Shown here: positions 48,020 to 60,133 of the stretch, in pieces
How positions within the stretch are numbered: the first letter of the stretch is position 1
Layout of the letters: every line of letters starts with the position of its first letter
Source: Merluccius polli
Lineage: Eukaryota; Chordata; Actinopteri; Gadiformes; Merlucciidae
Direction: 5' to 3'
DNA length: 64,000 nucleotides
Assembly: GCA_030340625.1 (NCBI GenBank)
Contig: JAOPHQ010006257.1
Coordinates: 741,001 to 805,000 of the forward strand
Translations under genes and position numbers: made by a program
The notes under the pieces: generated by a model
The model's database searches: none
Told to the model about the DNA's origin: nothing
The model's input: the letters and a program-made list of their open reading frames with translations, nothing else

Positions 48020-48415
48020 TCCTATGGCCTGTCTCTGTACTGTCTAATCCCTACCTGCTCCTTAATGACCTGTCTCTATACTGTCTAACCCTTACCTGCT
48101 CCTTAATGACCTGTCTCTGTACTGTAACCCCTACCTGCTCCTTAATGACCTGTCTCTGTACTAACGCCTACCTGCTCCTTAATGTCCTGTCTCTGTACTG
48201 TCTAACCCCTACCTGCTCCTTAATGACCTGTCCCTGTACTGTCTAACCCCTACTTGCTCCTTAATGGCCTGTCTCTGTACTGTCTAACCCCTACCTGCAC
48301 CTTAATGACCTGTCTTTGTACTGTCTAACCCCTACCTGCTCCTTAATGACCTGTCTCTGTACTGTCTAACCCCTACCTGCACCTTAATGACCTGTCTTTG
48401 TACTGTCTAACCCCT
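48020..48415. repeat. ~41-bp minisatellite (ctgtctaacccctacctgct), ~9 copies
   Basis: Units of tgtctaacccctacctgctc plus cttaatgacctgtctctgtac are present. Confidence 0.92.
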
Positions 48416-48598
48416 AGGAGAGAGGAGTAATCTCCAGTTGGTACAAATTGGGCCAAAGAATGAAAAGCAAGTTTAGCAAATTTCCTGCACAGCTCACACA
48501 CACGAAAAGTGAAATGCATTTCTAATTGGACTAGAACGAGGAGGTTAAACGGTATAGTTCTAAAACTAATATCCTAGCCTAAATATGATATACTGGCC

Positions 48599-48601
<3 letters not shown>

Positions 48602-48690
<89 letters not shown>
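48602..48690. repeat. (TA)n microsatellite
   Basis: About 44 TA units with a catacataca end. Confidence 0.95.
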
Positions 48691-48694
<4 letters not shown>

Positions 48695-48782
48695 CATACA
48701 TTAGAAAGGTTATAGGTTATATATATTATATAGGTCTTTATTATATTTATTCTATATTATTATAGAGGTTATAGGTTATTAC

Positions 48783-49000
48783 CTGCAGATGTAGCAGCAG
48801 CTGCTGCCCGTCCGCTCCGCGAGTCACCGGTTCACCGACCGAACCACGAGACCACCGTAGTACCGGACCACCGGACCACCCGAACACCGGACTGTAATAC
48901 CTGTAATACCGGACCACGGTACCACCGTTACACCACCGTCTCCAGATGAACCGCCGCTGAGCTCGGCGGAAACTTTAATGAACGAGTAGCCGACTAGAGT
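48783..49000 (-). promoter_or_regulatory. nab1: Probable nab1 non-coding first exon and proximal promoter
   Basis: On the minus strand a GC-rich segment ends at a good donor (CTGCAG/GTAAT; exon edge at 48783). It lies upstream of the acceptor at 47009 that begins the start-codon exon. CpG-rich sequence continues to about 49440, broken by (GT)n. The exon start is not defined. The call is inferred from position, composition and the donor. Confidence 0.5.
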
Positions 49001-49009
49001 CGACCGGGA

Positions 49010-49078
49010 GTGTGTGTGTGTGTGTGTGTGCGCTGCGCGTGCGCAATGTTGTGTGTGTGTGGTGTGTGCGCGTTGCTA

Positions 49079-49168
<90 letters not shown>

Positions 49169-49184
49169 CGTGTGTGTGTGTGTC
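49010..49184. repeat. (GT)n microsatellite in the nab1 promoter region
   Basis: Long (GT)n, with the purest part at about 49083-49163. Cys/Val or His/Thr open frames here are artefacts. Confidence 0.95.
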
Positions 49185-49329
49185 ACCGGGATATTCCGCG
49201 GTTGCTACAGCGCTTCCCGCCCACGCTCCCGCGTGACGCAAATCCGCGCGTGGGCGGACAGGGGCGTGGGAGGCTTTCTGCAGCCTCGCGCCCTGCTCGG
49301 CTGGGAGCGCGAGGAGCCTCGACGCCCGC

Positions 49330-49500
49330 GCAGGGAGGGGGGGGCAGAGGAGGGGAGGGGGGGGGGGGGGGGGCAGAGGAGGGGAGGGAGGGGGAGGGGA
49401 GGGGTGGAATGAAAACAACTTTTAATGAGCTGAGGACACGTGACGCTCCAGGAAGTGATCTACACCTCCCCCCTCCTCCCCGGCCCAACTCCCCACTGTA

Positions 49501-49571
<71 letters not shown>

Positions 49572-49575
49572 TAAT
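49330..49575. repeat. G-rich tracts, (GA)n and poly(G)
   Basis: Gggggagggg-type tracts at 49334-49405 are followed by (GA)n at 49505-49540 and about 30 Gs at 49541-49570. Confidence 0.9.
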
Positions 49576-49726
49576 CGTCGTCGTCTCCCTCCTCCCCTGA
49601 CCAGGTCACTGAGGACCTGAAAGAAGTCATGCTGGCGGGTTCACACATGGCTGTCAGTCTGTTGTCTGTTGTATAACATCTAACATACATATGTTGTATG
49701 TATATATAACATATTATGTACTATTA

Positions 49727-49731
<5 letters not shown>

Positions 49732-49788
<57 letters not shown>
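49732..49788. repeat. (TA)n microsatellite
   Basis: About 28 TA units. Confidence 0.95.
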
Positions 49789-49791
<3 letters not shown>

Positions 49792-50024
49792 GATGTATAA
49801 TATATTAAAGTAATATATTATGTAATGCTTTCTTTCAGTTCAACAGCAGAACGTGTGTGTGTGTGTGTGTGATCGAAACACGCAGGCAGGAATCAATAAA
49901 AGAGAATTTGAGCAGCAGAAAGCGGATTATTTGTACCTGTGATAACTTCATGTTTCTTCTCATCCCCACAGCCTTCCTCAGGTGTGACACACCTGGACCT
50001 CAAACCACTAGGTTACCTTCCTCT

Positions 50025-50117
50025 CACTCTACCTCTCTGTCTCTCTGTTTCTCTCTCTCTACCCCTCTCTCCCTCCTCTACCTCTGTGTCTCTCTCTACC
50101 CCCGCTCTCTCTCTCTT

Positions 50118-50156
<39 letters not shown>

Positions 50157-50300
50157 CCCCCCCCCCCCTCTCTCTCTCTCTCTACCCCCCCCCCCTCTCT
50201 CTCTCTCTCTCTCCCCCCTTCTCTGTCTCTAACCCCCCCTCTCTCTCCCTCTCTCCCTCTCTCTCTACCTCTCTCCCCCCCCTTTATCCTCCCTCTCTCC
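50025..50300. repeat. (CT)n / poly(C) low-complexity region
   Basis: Tctctctcta and cccccc runs alternate. The Ser/Leu/Pro-rich open frames across it are artefacts. Confidence 0.9.
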
Positions 50301-50730
50301 CTGCTCCAGGAGCAGCACATTTCAATGACACGCCCACGCCTGTCACCCTCCCTCCCCTCTAAAAGAAGAGAGAAAGAAAGTGAGAGAGTAACAAAGGGTT
50401 GCGTCTCAAACAGAACATTGCAGGCTGTCTCTGAAAAAAAATAAAAATTATATAGGTATATATATATATATATATTTTTTTTTTTTCTTCTGATTTCTGA
50501 TCAGGTGCAGATCAGAAATCAGAGTCAAATGGTTTATTTAGTGTCCTTATGGAGTAAAACATGGCTGCCTCTTTATTAAAGTGATCAACTGGCTTCATGA
50601 CCACGGCGGTCTATGCTAAATGAGTTTAGATCAGACGGAAGTGACGTACAGACCACCTCCTCCGCCCCTCCCCCCAGCCAGGGCTGGAGGTGTGTGGCAC
50701 ACCAATTACTGCGCATGAGTGAACACACCT

Positions 50731-50731
<1 letters not shown>

Positions 50732-50771
<40 letters not shown>

Positions 50772-51295
50772 TGTTGGCAGCGGTGAGCAGAGACTATAGT
50801 GGGCGGATGTGAGGGCTTCCCGGCTGACACACACACACACACGTGCGTGTGACGTGCGTGTGTGTGGGTAGTGTGTGAGGGTGTGCGCACGTGTGTGCCA
50901 CTGAATGGGCGCGCATGCGCGTGTGCGTGGTGTGTGTGCGTGGGCGTGGTGTGTGTGCGTGGGCATTCAGGGCAGATATGTCTGTGGGAGAGTGTGTGGG
51001 CGGTGTGAAACTCTCTAGAAGAGAGAGAACAGACGAGACGACACACACACAACAACAGGGATGATGAGGTCACAGATGATCAGATATTGATCTTATTGGT
51101 TTAATCTTCCAGGTGTTTGATTATGCAGAGAATATGGACTACTTTAACCAGAACACACTGCTGGAACTCCTTCTGCTGCTTATCAACCACACACACACAC
51201 GCACACACATGCACACGCACACACTGCCACCCACACACCCACACACACATGCTGATGTCGGATTACACCCACACACATTTTTAGTCAAATGAGCC

Positions 51296-51372
<77 letters not shown>
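50732..51372. repeat. (GT)n / (CA)n microsatellite cluster
   Basis: (GT)n lies at 50732-50768 and 51297-51371, with mixed cgtgtg/acacac repeats between. From 49.0 to 53.0 kb no exon was recognised. Confidence 0.9.
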
Positions 51373-51374
<2 letters not shown>

Positions 51375-51449
51375 ATCTCTCCTATGATAAACAATAGCTA
51401 TAGTTTAGCTTACACACCTGGTACTCACCTCTCTGTTCTCCTTACAGTT

Positions 51450-52232
51450 AGCATGATGACAACATACAATTAGCATGATAATAACATACAATTGGCATGA
51501 TAATAACATACAGTTAGCCTAATAAAAGAACATGCAGTTAGCCTAATAAGAACATACAGTTGGCATGATAATAACATACAGTTAGCCTAATAACAACATA
51601 CAGTTGGCATGATAATAACATACAGTTAGCCTGATAATAACATACAGTTGGCATGATAATAACATACAGTTAGCCTGATAATAACATACAGTTGGCATGA
51701 TAATAACATACAGTTAGCCTGATAATAACATACAGTTGGCATGATAATAACATACAGTTGGCATGATAATAACATACAGTTAGCCTGATAATAACATACA
51801 GTTGGCATGATAATAACATACAGTTAGCCTGATAATAACATACAGTTGGCATGATAATAACATACAGTTGGCATGATAATAACATACAGTTAGCCTGATA
51901 ATAACATACAGTTGGCATGATTAACATACAGTTGGCATGATAATAACATACAGTTAGCCTGATAATAACATACAGTTAGCCTGATAATAACATACAGTTG
52001 GCATGATAATAACATACAGTTAGCCTGATAATAACATACAGTTGGCATGATTAACATACAGTTGGCATGATAATAACATACAGTTGGCATGATTAACATA
52101 CAGTTGGCATGGTAATAACGTACAGTTAGCCTGATAATAACATACAGTTGGCATGATAATATCATACAGTTGGCATGATAATATCATAGTTAGCCTGATA
52201 ATAACATACAGTTGGCATGATAATAACATACA
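51450..52232. repeat. 22-bp minisatellite with two alternating variants, ~35 copies
   Basis: The variants acatacagttggcatgataa and acatacagttagcctgataa (each plus ta) alternate irregularly. A shortened unit lacking a few bases (catgattaacatac) recurs four times. Confidence 0.95.
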
Positions 52233-52400
52233 GTTGGGGGGGGGGGGGTGCGCGCGATCGTAACCTACCCCAGACCTACGACCGGTGGGGGCGGACCCCC
52301 ATTTGACAACCACTGCACTAGGCACTTTCAAAAGGGCGCTTGCTTGGTCGAGAGGGCAAAGGGCAGGTGCTTTAGCACCACCTGGTGTCTACCTGTGCAC
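52233..52400. repeat. Dispersed repeat with poly(G) and gcgcgcgatcgtaac
   Basis: A run of about 12 Gs is followed by gtgcgcgcgatcgtaaccta and unique-looking sequence up to the next array. It shares the poly(G)-gcgcgat pattern with the tract at 10850-10925. Confidence 0.45.
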
Positions 52401-52404
52401 GCCA

Positions 52405-52915
52405 CTGTAGAACAGTATACCTATACTGGGGGAAGGTAGTATAGAACAGTGTAGTGTAACTACATTGGGGACAGGTAGTATAGTACAGTATACCTATACT
52501 GGGGAAGGTAGTATAGAACAGTGTAGTGTAACTATACTGGGGGCAGGTAGTATAGTACAGTATACCTATACTGGGGAAGGTAGTATAGAACAGTGTAGTG
52601 TAACTATACTGGGGGCAGGTAGTACAGTATACCTATACTGGGGAAGGTAGTATAGAACAGTGTAGTGTAACTATACTGGGGGCAGGTAGTACAGTATACC
52701 TATACTGGGGGAAGGTAGTATAGAACAGTGTAGTGTAACTATACTGGGGACAGGTAGTATAGTACAGTATACCTATACTGGGGGAAGGTAGTATAGAACA
52801 GTGTAGTGTAACTATACTGGGGACAGGTAGTATAGTACAGTATACTGGGGGAAGGTAGTATAGAACAGTGTAGTGTAACTATACTGGGGACAGGTAGAAT
52901 AATGCAGTGTAACTA
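52405..52915. repeat. ~72-75-bp tandem repeat, ~7 copies
   Basis: Units contain gaacagtgtagtgtaactat, actggggacaggtagtatag and tacagtatacctatactggg. Confidence 0.93.
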
Positions 52916-53089
52916 TACTGTGTTTCTTAAGAGTCTCATTCCTCAGGAAGCTTATTACTACCCTCCCACACACAGCTATCAGCAGCATGCGCTTCATGAC
53001 CTCACACACACACACACACACACGCACACGCGCGCCACCTAGTGGTGAGTTAACGACATGACACCATTTCTGCTGTTGGCAAATACTTT

Positions 53090-54135
53090 AATTTAACAAC
53101 TCTGGGAATACACTGGGCTACCATGTTCCTTCAGACTAAAAACATTACAGTACGACATCATAGATGATTTAGTACAAAACCTGGTTTAATACATTGAACA
53201 AGCTGAAGCAGTAGGTTAAGGACAGGTGGACAACCTCCTCTACAGCCTTGCTTTAAGTAATGAAGTAGGCTAAAGGCCCCATAGTTATGACCTCACAAGG
53301 ACAAACCCCACAAGGACCTCCCAAGGACAGACCTCAGAAGGGCCTCACAGGGCCTCTGCCCGATGTGTTCTTCAGTATACGTTGAAACAGACTGGATTTA
53401 CAGTAGATTACATTCAAGAGCCCCAGGAAACTGCAGGTAGCCTCTCAAAGACTTCTCTGTAGCAGCACGACGGTCGTGACAACACATTGACATCACCCAG
53501 ACACCTCACATGGACAATAAAATAATAACATTATAACAATAATAACAATAATAATATTTACCATAATCATTCATTTACAGCAGGCACTTGTGGACTGTTA
53601 AACAACATCAGCTCAGATCCGGGGTTAATAAAACACTGTCACACCTTCCTTCAGAAACAGCTCTGAGGATTCCGTTGGTAAACAGGAAATGACATCACCT
53701 TCCTACGAGTGAAGAAAGTCATTTTAATCAGGCAAAGTCATGAGAAGATCCAAAGAAAGCCCCAGTCAGAGGATAAAGACCCATAATGGTATGTGATGGT
53801 TAACATAAAATAGAAGATCACAGGTTAGATTAGACAGAAGGGGAGACACCTGGAAGGAAGTAAACAACCATCCAGAACTACACTACAACAAGTTATGTTA
53901 TTAACAACCAAGACTCAGGAAAAGTTCAAATCATTTCAAGAAAAATGAGATTGTTAGAAGTGAATAAAATTAACTTCATAAAAGGATCTGAAGGGTGTTA
54001 TTCTGGGTTTGCATCGATCCGTCAATACGTATTTAACTAATCAATACATATTTAATACTAGTATAATAGTCCATACTAGGTGAGCCCAGCCAGACCCTGG
54101 TCAGGAAGCACGTTGGATTTCATCTCCTGATACCC
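53090..54135 (-). other. mfsd6: Predicted mfsd6 3' UTR
   Basis: About 1 kb of unique sequence follows the mfsd6 stop. An ATTAAA-type signal in minus orientation (tttaat at about 53088) marks a plausible 3' end. It contains a cctcacaaggacaaaccc-type short repeat at about 53291-53345. Confidence 0.5.
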
Positions 54136-55678
<1,543 letters not shown>

Positions 55679-55854
55679 CTAGAGAGGAGAAGACGTAATG
55701 ATATCACCTCAGGAGAGGAGGAGGAGCAGAGAGGAGGAGACATCATGATGTTACCTCAGGAGGTGTCAGGGAACATGACTGAGGTAGGAGAGTGGAGTGC
55801 AGCTAGCTGAGTCTAGCAGGGTGGGTGATGTAGGTAGAGAGAGGAGGAGGAGGA

Positions 55855-56140
55855 GGGGATGGGTAATATATCGATATTATATCGATATCGTGATATGAGA
55901 CTAGATATCGTCTTAGATTTTGGATATCATAATATCTTGATATGGCAATGTGATACTTTTCATTTGTCATTTACACAGGAGTGTACAAAAACAGGCTTTA
56001 CCATGTGGTTATTTTATACAGCCTATTTATTTAATGACCAGGAAACATGCTATATGGTGATATATATCATCATCCAAATGTTAAATGACTGATATCGGGA
56101 TCAAAGGTTTTGGCCGTAGCACCCAGCGCTAGCAGGGTGA
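55855..56140. mobile_element. AT-rich MITE-like dispersed repeat
   Basis: The sequence gggatgggtaatatatcgat, ttatatcgatatcgtgatat and, at the right end, ctgatatcgggatcaaaggt has the look of a short dispersed fish transposon with degenerate terminal symmetry (atatcgat/gatatcg). A clear target duplication was not found. Confidence 0.5.
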
Positions 56141-56365
56141 TGTTGGGAGGAGGAGTATAGCAGGGTGATGTAGGGAGGAGGGGAGGAGGAGGAAGAGGAG
56201 TCTAGCAGGGTAATGTAGGGAGGAGGGGAGGAGGAAGAGGAGTCTAGCAGGGTGAGGAGGGGAGGAGGAGGAGGAGAGGGAAGAAGGAGAAGAGGAAGGA
56301 GGAGAGGGGAGAAGGAGGAGGAGGAGGGGGGAGAAGGAGATGAGGAGAGGAGGAGGAGAAGAGAT
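56140..56365. repeat. (AGG)n-rich low-complexity region
   Basis: Ggaggagga repeats with gtctagcagggtgatgtagg units are present. Confidence 0.88.
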
Positions 56366-56689
56366 AAAGGACGTGAGGGGGCATCAGTCAGGTTGTGCAG
56401 GCTGTGGCAATAACCCCATCATCGCAATACCCTGGTCACGTGATGCCTACTGCTTGACATTCAACAATGACCACCAACGGCATAAAGACCTATTTAATAC
56501 AATATAGCATCAACCTAAGACAAATGTTACTTCGCCTATTTAGGCTTTGTCTTTGAGCCACATGACAATGGGCAGCCAGCGGATTTGTAAGAGGCAATAT
56601 GCTGCATTTGTGGAAAAAAAGTATCCGTCCCATGAGGAAATGGTGAAATCTGAGATTACAACCTCATATAGCCAAGTGAAGACAAGCTT

Positions 56690-56830
56690 ATGCCAGTGGC
56701 GTCCCTAGGCTAAAACATTTGGGGCTAAAGCCCCGGATGTTTTTTAATTAGCCCCGAATATTAATTTTCCACACAAAAAAAAAAAAAAAAAATTGTTTTT
56801 TGTTTTTTTTGTTTTTTTTGTTAAGGTTAA
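56690..56830. mobile_element. Dispersed repeat fragment (agtggcgtccctaggctaaa)
   Basis: The sequence agtggcgtccctaggctaaa, then ggggctaaagccccgg, poly(A) and poly(T), looks like a transposon end. No second end was recognised. Sequence from 56.37 to 57.35 kb otherwise shows no coding block. Confidence 0.4.
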
Positions 56831-57390
56831 ACTACGGTCATCTTATGTTGATGCTTCGATAAAACAGTGTTTTTGGACAGGTTTGAGTAACAATTAATTA
56901 TTATTATATATTTTTTTAAAGCCACTTCTTTGGCTTTGGCGCACAAGTGGTTAACACCCCCAGGTCGCACGTCATTCACCCAAAACAGCGGGGTCAGGCA
57001 GCAGGCGCACTTGGTAACAGGCAGCAGGCAGCAAGCTGTTCAGGTGTCTTTGGGATGTCACAAATGTCTCTATGAATGTCTCTATGTCTAAAAATTTCGG
57101 CGCGCGCGTTATTTTCTTAACTCAACTGCTGGGTTGACACTGCTGGGTCATTCTGTTGAGTTATTCTAACTAATGCTGGGTACCTAAATTCTACCCAGCT
57201 GCTGAGATACTAGTTGGGTCAAATTAACTGGGTTGGAACAACCCAGGCACTGGGCTGATGGCCTGGAACCTTCTAGAACATTCTTCTTCTACGCGCGCAC
57301 ACAGAGGAAGGCAGACGGTTAAGAAGCAGCTACTTTTAATCAAACGGTGGATATGTGGATGAGGTAAGTTAATTCCTTCAATAGGTTATG

Positions 57391-57508
57391 TAAGGGATAA
57401 TGCCCGACGAAATGGACTTTGCGGAAGCAACCGTCCGACGCGAACACGCCTCTGCGTCGTCCATTACTTTCTGTTAATGGACACCTCGAAGGGCATTATC
57501 CCGCTTAT
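57391..57508. mobile_element. ~115-bp palindromic MITE
   Basis: GGGATAATGCCC (57394-57405) and its exact reverse complement (57491-57502) bound a short GC-richer interior. TAAG precedes the left end and CTTA follows the right one. Confidence 0.6.
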
Positions 57509-57636
57509 ACCATGGTCACTTACGAAAGAAAGAAATATTTAATCAATTAATAATACTTTAATGTGTTTTAGAGTTAAAATCGTTAGGGTTTTTTTATTTT
57601 TACAAGTTGACTATTTAATATCTCCCGTATGCAGGC

Positions 57637-57714
57637 GTTGCCAAGCAACGTGGCCATAGCGTCTTCATAGCGTCAATGTCTTTCCTAGACGCTATGGCCA
57701 CGTTGCTTGGCAAC
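57637..57714. repeat. Perfect 28-bp inverted repeat carrying RFX-type X-boxes
   Basis: The arms 57637-57664 and 57687-57714 are exact reverse complements (GTTGCCAAGCAACGTGGCCA...) with a 22-nt loop. GTTGCCAAGCAAC fits the RFX X-box pattern GTNRCC-N-RGYAAC in each arm. Confidence 0.92.
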
Positions 57715-58251
57715 TTATTCGCAATATTCAAAAAATAACCTTTTATGAACGTTATGACAAGCTTGGGCAAAATGAAGCCACCACAGTTGATTATTAACAA
57801 AGTCATGCTAGCAAACTTTTGCTATAGCCCCTTTTGTCAAAGGATAGCTAAGCACTACTCAGGTAAAGTCAGAATTTTAGGCATCCTGTGGTTGCTTTGT
57901 TTTTAACTGGCTAGATAACATTACATTATATAATGGCTACTGTGCAGCAAACGTTACTTGTAGAGCTAGTCTTCATGAACTTGTCTTTGTCACAAATAGG
58001 CTAATATAGATATTGATAACTTAGCAACGTTAGCTTGCCAACGTTGAATGACGGGAGAGAATCGAAGTCAAAGGCTGGTAATGGCCAGGCTAGTATTACC
58101 GTGTCTGACGAGACTATATTTTGTGTTGAATTCGGAGAGGTGCCAATACTTTTGGCCACGACTGTATATCATGTGAATACAAATGGATGGGCAACTAGTC
58201 ATTTGTCTAATTCCTTTCTTCTCAACCCACCCCCCACCCTCTCACCCCCAG

Positions 58252-58581
58252 ATTGGAACCAGTATTTCCAGCCTTCTGAATCCTCCTGAGCGACTGGTGG
58301 GATATCATCAGCCCCACCTTGTGTGCATCGGTCAGCCCAACGCCACTGCCCAATACGTCATCGTCGCTGAGAAAGACAAAGTTGCCATCTCACTAGAGGA
58401 TAATGGTTTGTCCTTTGCCATTGACAAGCTATTCAAAATGATTTGGGTGTGCAACGCAGTATATCCTGCCCAACTGACATCTGTGTTTCACTTCTTTGAG
58501 CATGTTTACGAAGTGCCCCTCTCCAGTGGGAAGAGAGCTAAGGTTGTGGACCTTATTTCAAAGATCCAAGCTATTAAGTAG
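58252..58581 (+). pseudogene. C-terminal exon of an unidentified fish gene family (possibly transposon-linked)
   Basis: An open frame begins right after a good acceptor (cacccccag at 58243-58251): IGTSISSLLNPPERLVGYHQ, then VYPAQLTSVFHFFEHVYEVP and a stop at 58579-58581. A splice donor GAG/GTAAGT at about 57363 could belong to an upstream non-coding exon. I cannot name the family. The composition is that of a real coding exon rather than repeat-encoded sequence. Confidence 0.4.
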
Positions 58582-58796
58582 CCTAACAAATACAAATATG
58601 TACGTTCAGTGGTTAAATTGGGCCGGGGCTACAGAAATCCTCCGGTGGCACCCCCCCCCGCTCAACAATCTCGCAATAGAAATCCTCCCATTTTTGATTT
58701 TGAGCCCCTGCCCCTCAAAGGGTCTCTGCACGGCCCTGCCCCGGACCCCCCTAGGTAGAGCCCCCCCACATAACAAATCCCAATTTAACCCCTGTG

Positions 58797-59036
58797 TACG
58801 TTTGTCCCAAGTGTAAAATTGATGTGAAAGATGTCAGAAAACTCATCTGCCATCTTAGAAATGTACATGCGCTCTCTGATGGACAAGAGTATACAATTGT
58901 TTGCAGTCAGAACTTTTGCCAACGAACATACCACAACTTCAACTCAACATTTACATGCATGTCGGTTGCAAAGGACAAGAGACTTTCTGTTAATCAACTT
59001 AAAAGACATAAAACCATTGAATTTGATCTATTTTAA
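58797..59036 (+). pseudogene. C2H2 zinc-finger fragment
   Basis: The frame has no ATG (it starts at a GTG). It encodes YVCPKCKIDVKDVRKLICHL then RNVH, a C-x2-C-x12-H-x4-H finger, then CSQNFCQRTYHNFNS, where a second finger appears to lose its histidines. The frame ends at 59036. It looks like an N-terminal exon placed downstream of a C-terminal exon (58252-58581). Confidence 0.45.
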
Positions 59037-59246
59037 CGATAAAATGTATGTAAATCCTAGGTATAAGATTCTGTATTTTTTTAAACAAATATTTATGATT
59101 ATTAATGAACATATATAATATAAGATATTTGTATGATTGATATGTTGTAAACCTTTTTAATTAATAATAAAAATATTTGTAAGAATTATGTAGGAGCCGC
59201 ATTTTAGTTTTTTATGTTTTGCATTTTCTCTTATACTTTTTCTATC

Positions 59247-59628
59247 TGTGGCAATGTGGGAGTGTGTGCCCTCTATAGGTGGTGACGGTGCCACCCTTTG
59301 TAACGCTGCCGCTGGCGCATGACCGGGAGAAGGTGGGCCAGCAGACACCGTCATTGACCGCTGGTCTGTGAGCAACGCATGGGTCGGAGAGCAGAGAGCG
59401 TGCTGCGCGTGGCGTTTTTGGGCCTGGCTTTATTTGGAAGCCTGCTGCGGCCTGTTCCTTTGTTCTCATCCTGGAAATAACAATTTGTGGACATTGAATT
59501 CATTGCACCTTTAGTTTTTGTATTAACTTATGATTTACAATAAATGACCGGCAACAGTCAACAGTCAAACTCTCACTGGAATCTTTTGGACACAAACTGC
59601 GAGTCTGACACTGCATCACCTACCTTCT
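59247..59628 (+). mobile_element. Putative 5' LTR of the BEL/Pao element
   Basis: The segment starts near TGTGGCAATG or TGTGGGAGTG, contains a poly(A)-like caataaatg at about 59540 and ends near CTTCTCA at about 59628. About 500 bp then leads to the gag start. The 3' LTR lies outside the window, so the boundaries are provisional. Confidence 0.45.
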
Positions 59629-60133
59629 CAGTGTGGTAAAAAGATAAAGGAAAATAGGAATTAAGGGGTTACAGGAAAAACCCAAAATCTGTTTTTTGCC
59701 ACTACAATCGTCAATGACGATGCTTGGATTTATTCCCCAGGATATTTTTGGGAATTACGCGAGTCAAACACAGGAATGTCGGCCTAACGCGCGTTGAACT
59801 TGAAACAAAGAAACGCTTCAATCAAGGTATGTGCTTGAAAATGCCACCTTTTTGATGGATTTTTCGTTAAGAAATTACATTTGAAGAATTAAGAAACAAG
59901 TTTCATTGAATATTTTTGTGTTAATGGACTATGATTATTTATTTGTTGAAGTTTATTCCAACGTGGCCAAACAATTGAGCGAGTGGAATCTCGGCTTTCT
60001 GTGAATGGGTAATACCCGAAGATACTTTAATTTTGAAAAGATACGAACTGATTTGAAAAGTTTTGAAGATTTTCGAGTTAACTGACTGAAGAGATAGTTT
60101 GGAGATTTATTTGAAGTTTGTTTTTTGAGTACA

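Noticed and set aside
49010..49501. 163-residue Cys/Val-rich frame and its His/Thr antisense
   Set aside because: Encoded by (GT)n plus a G-rich promoter region.
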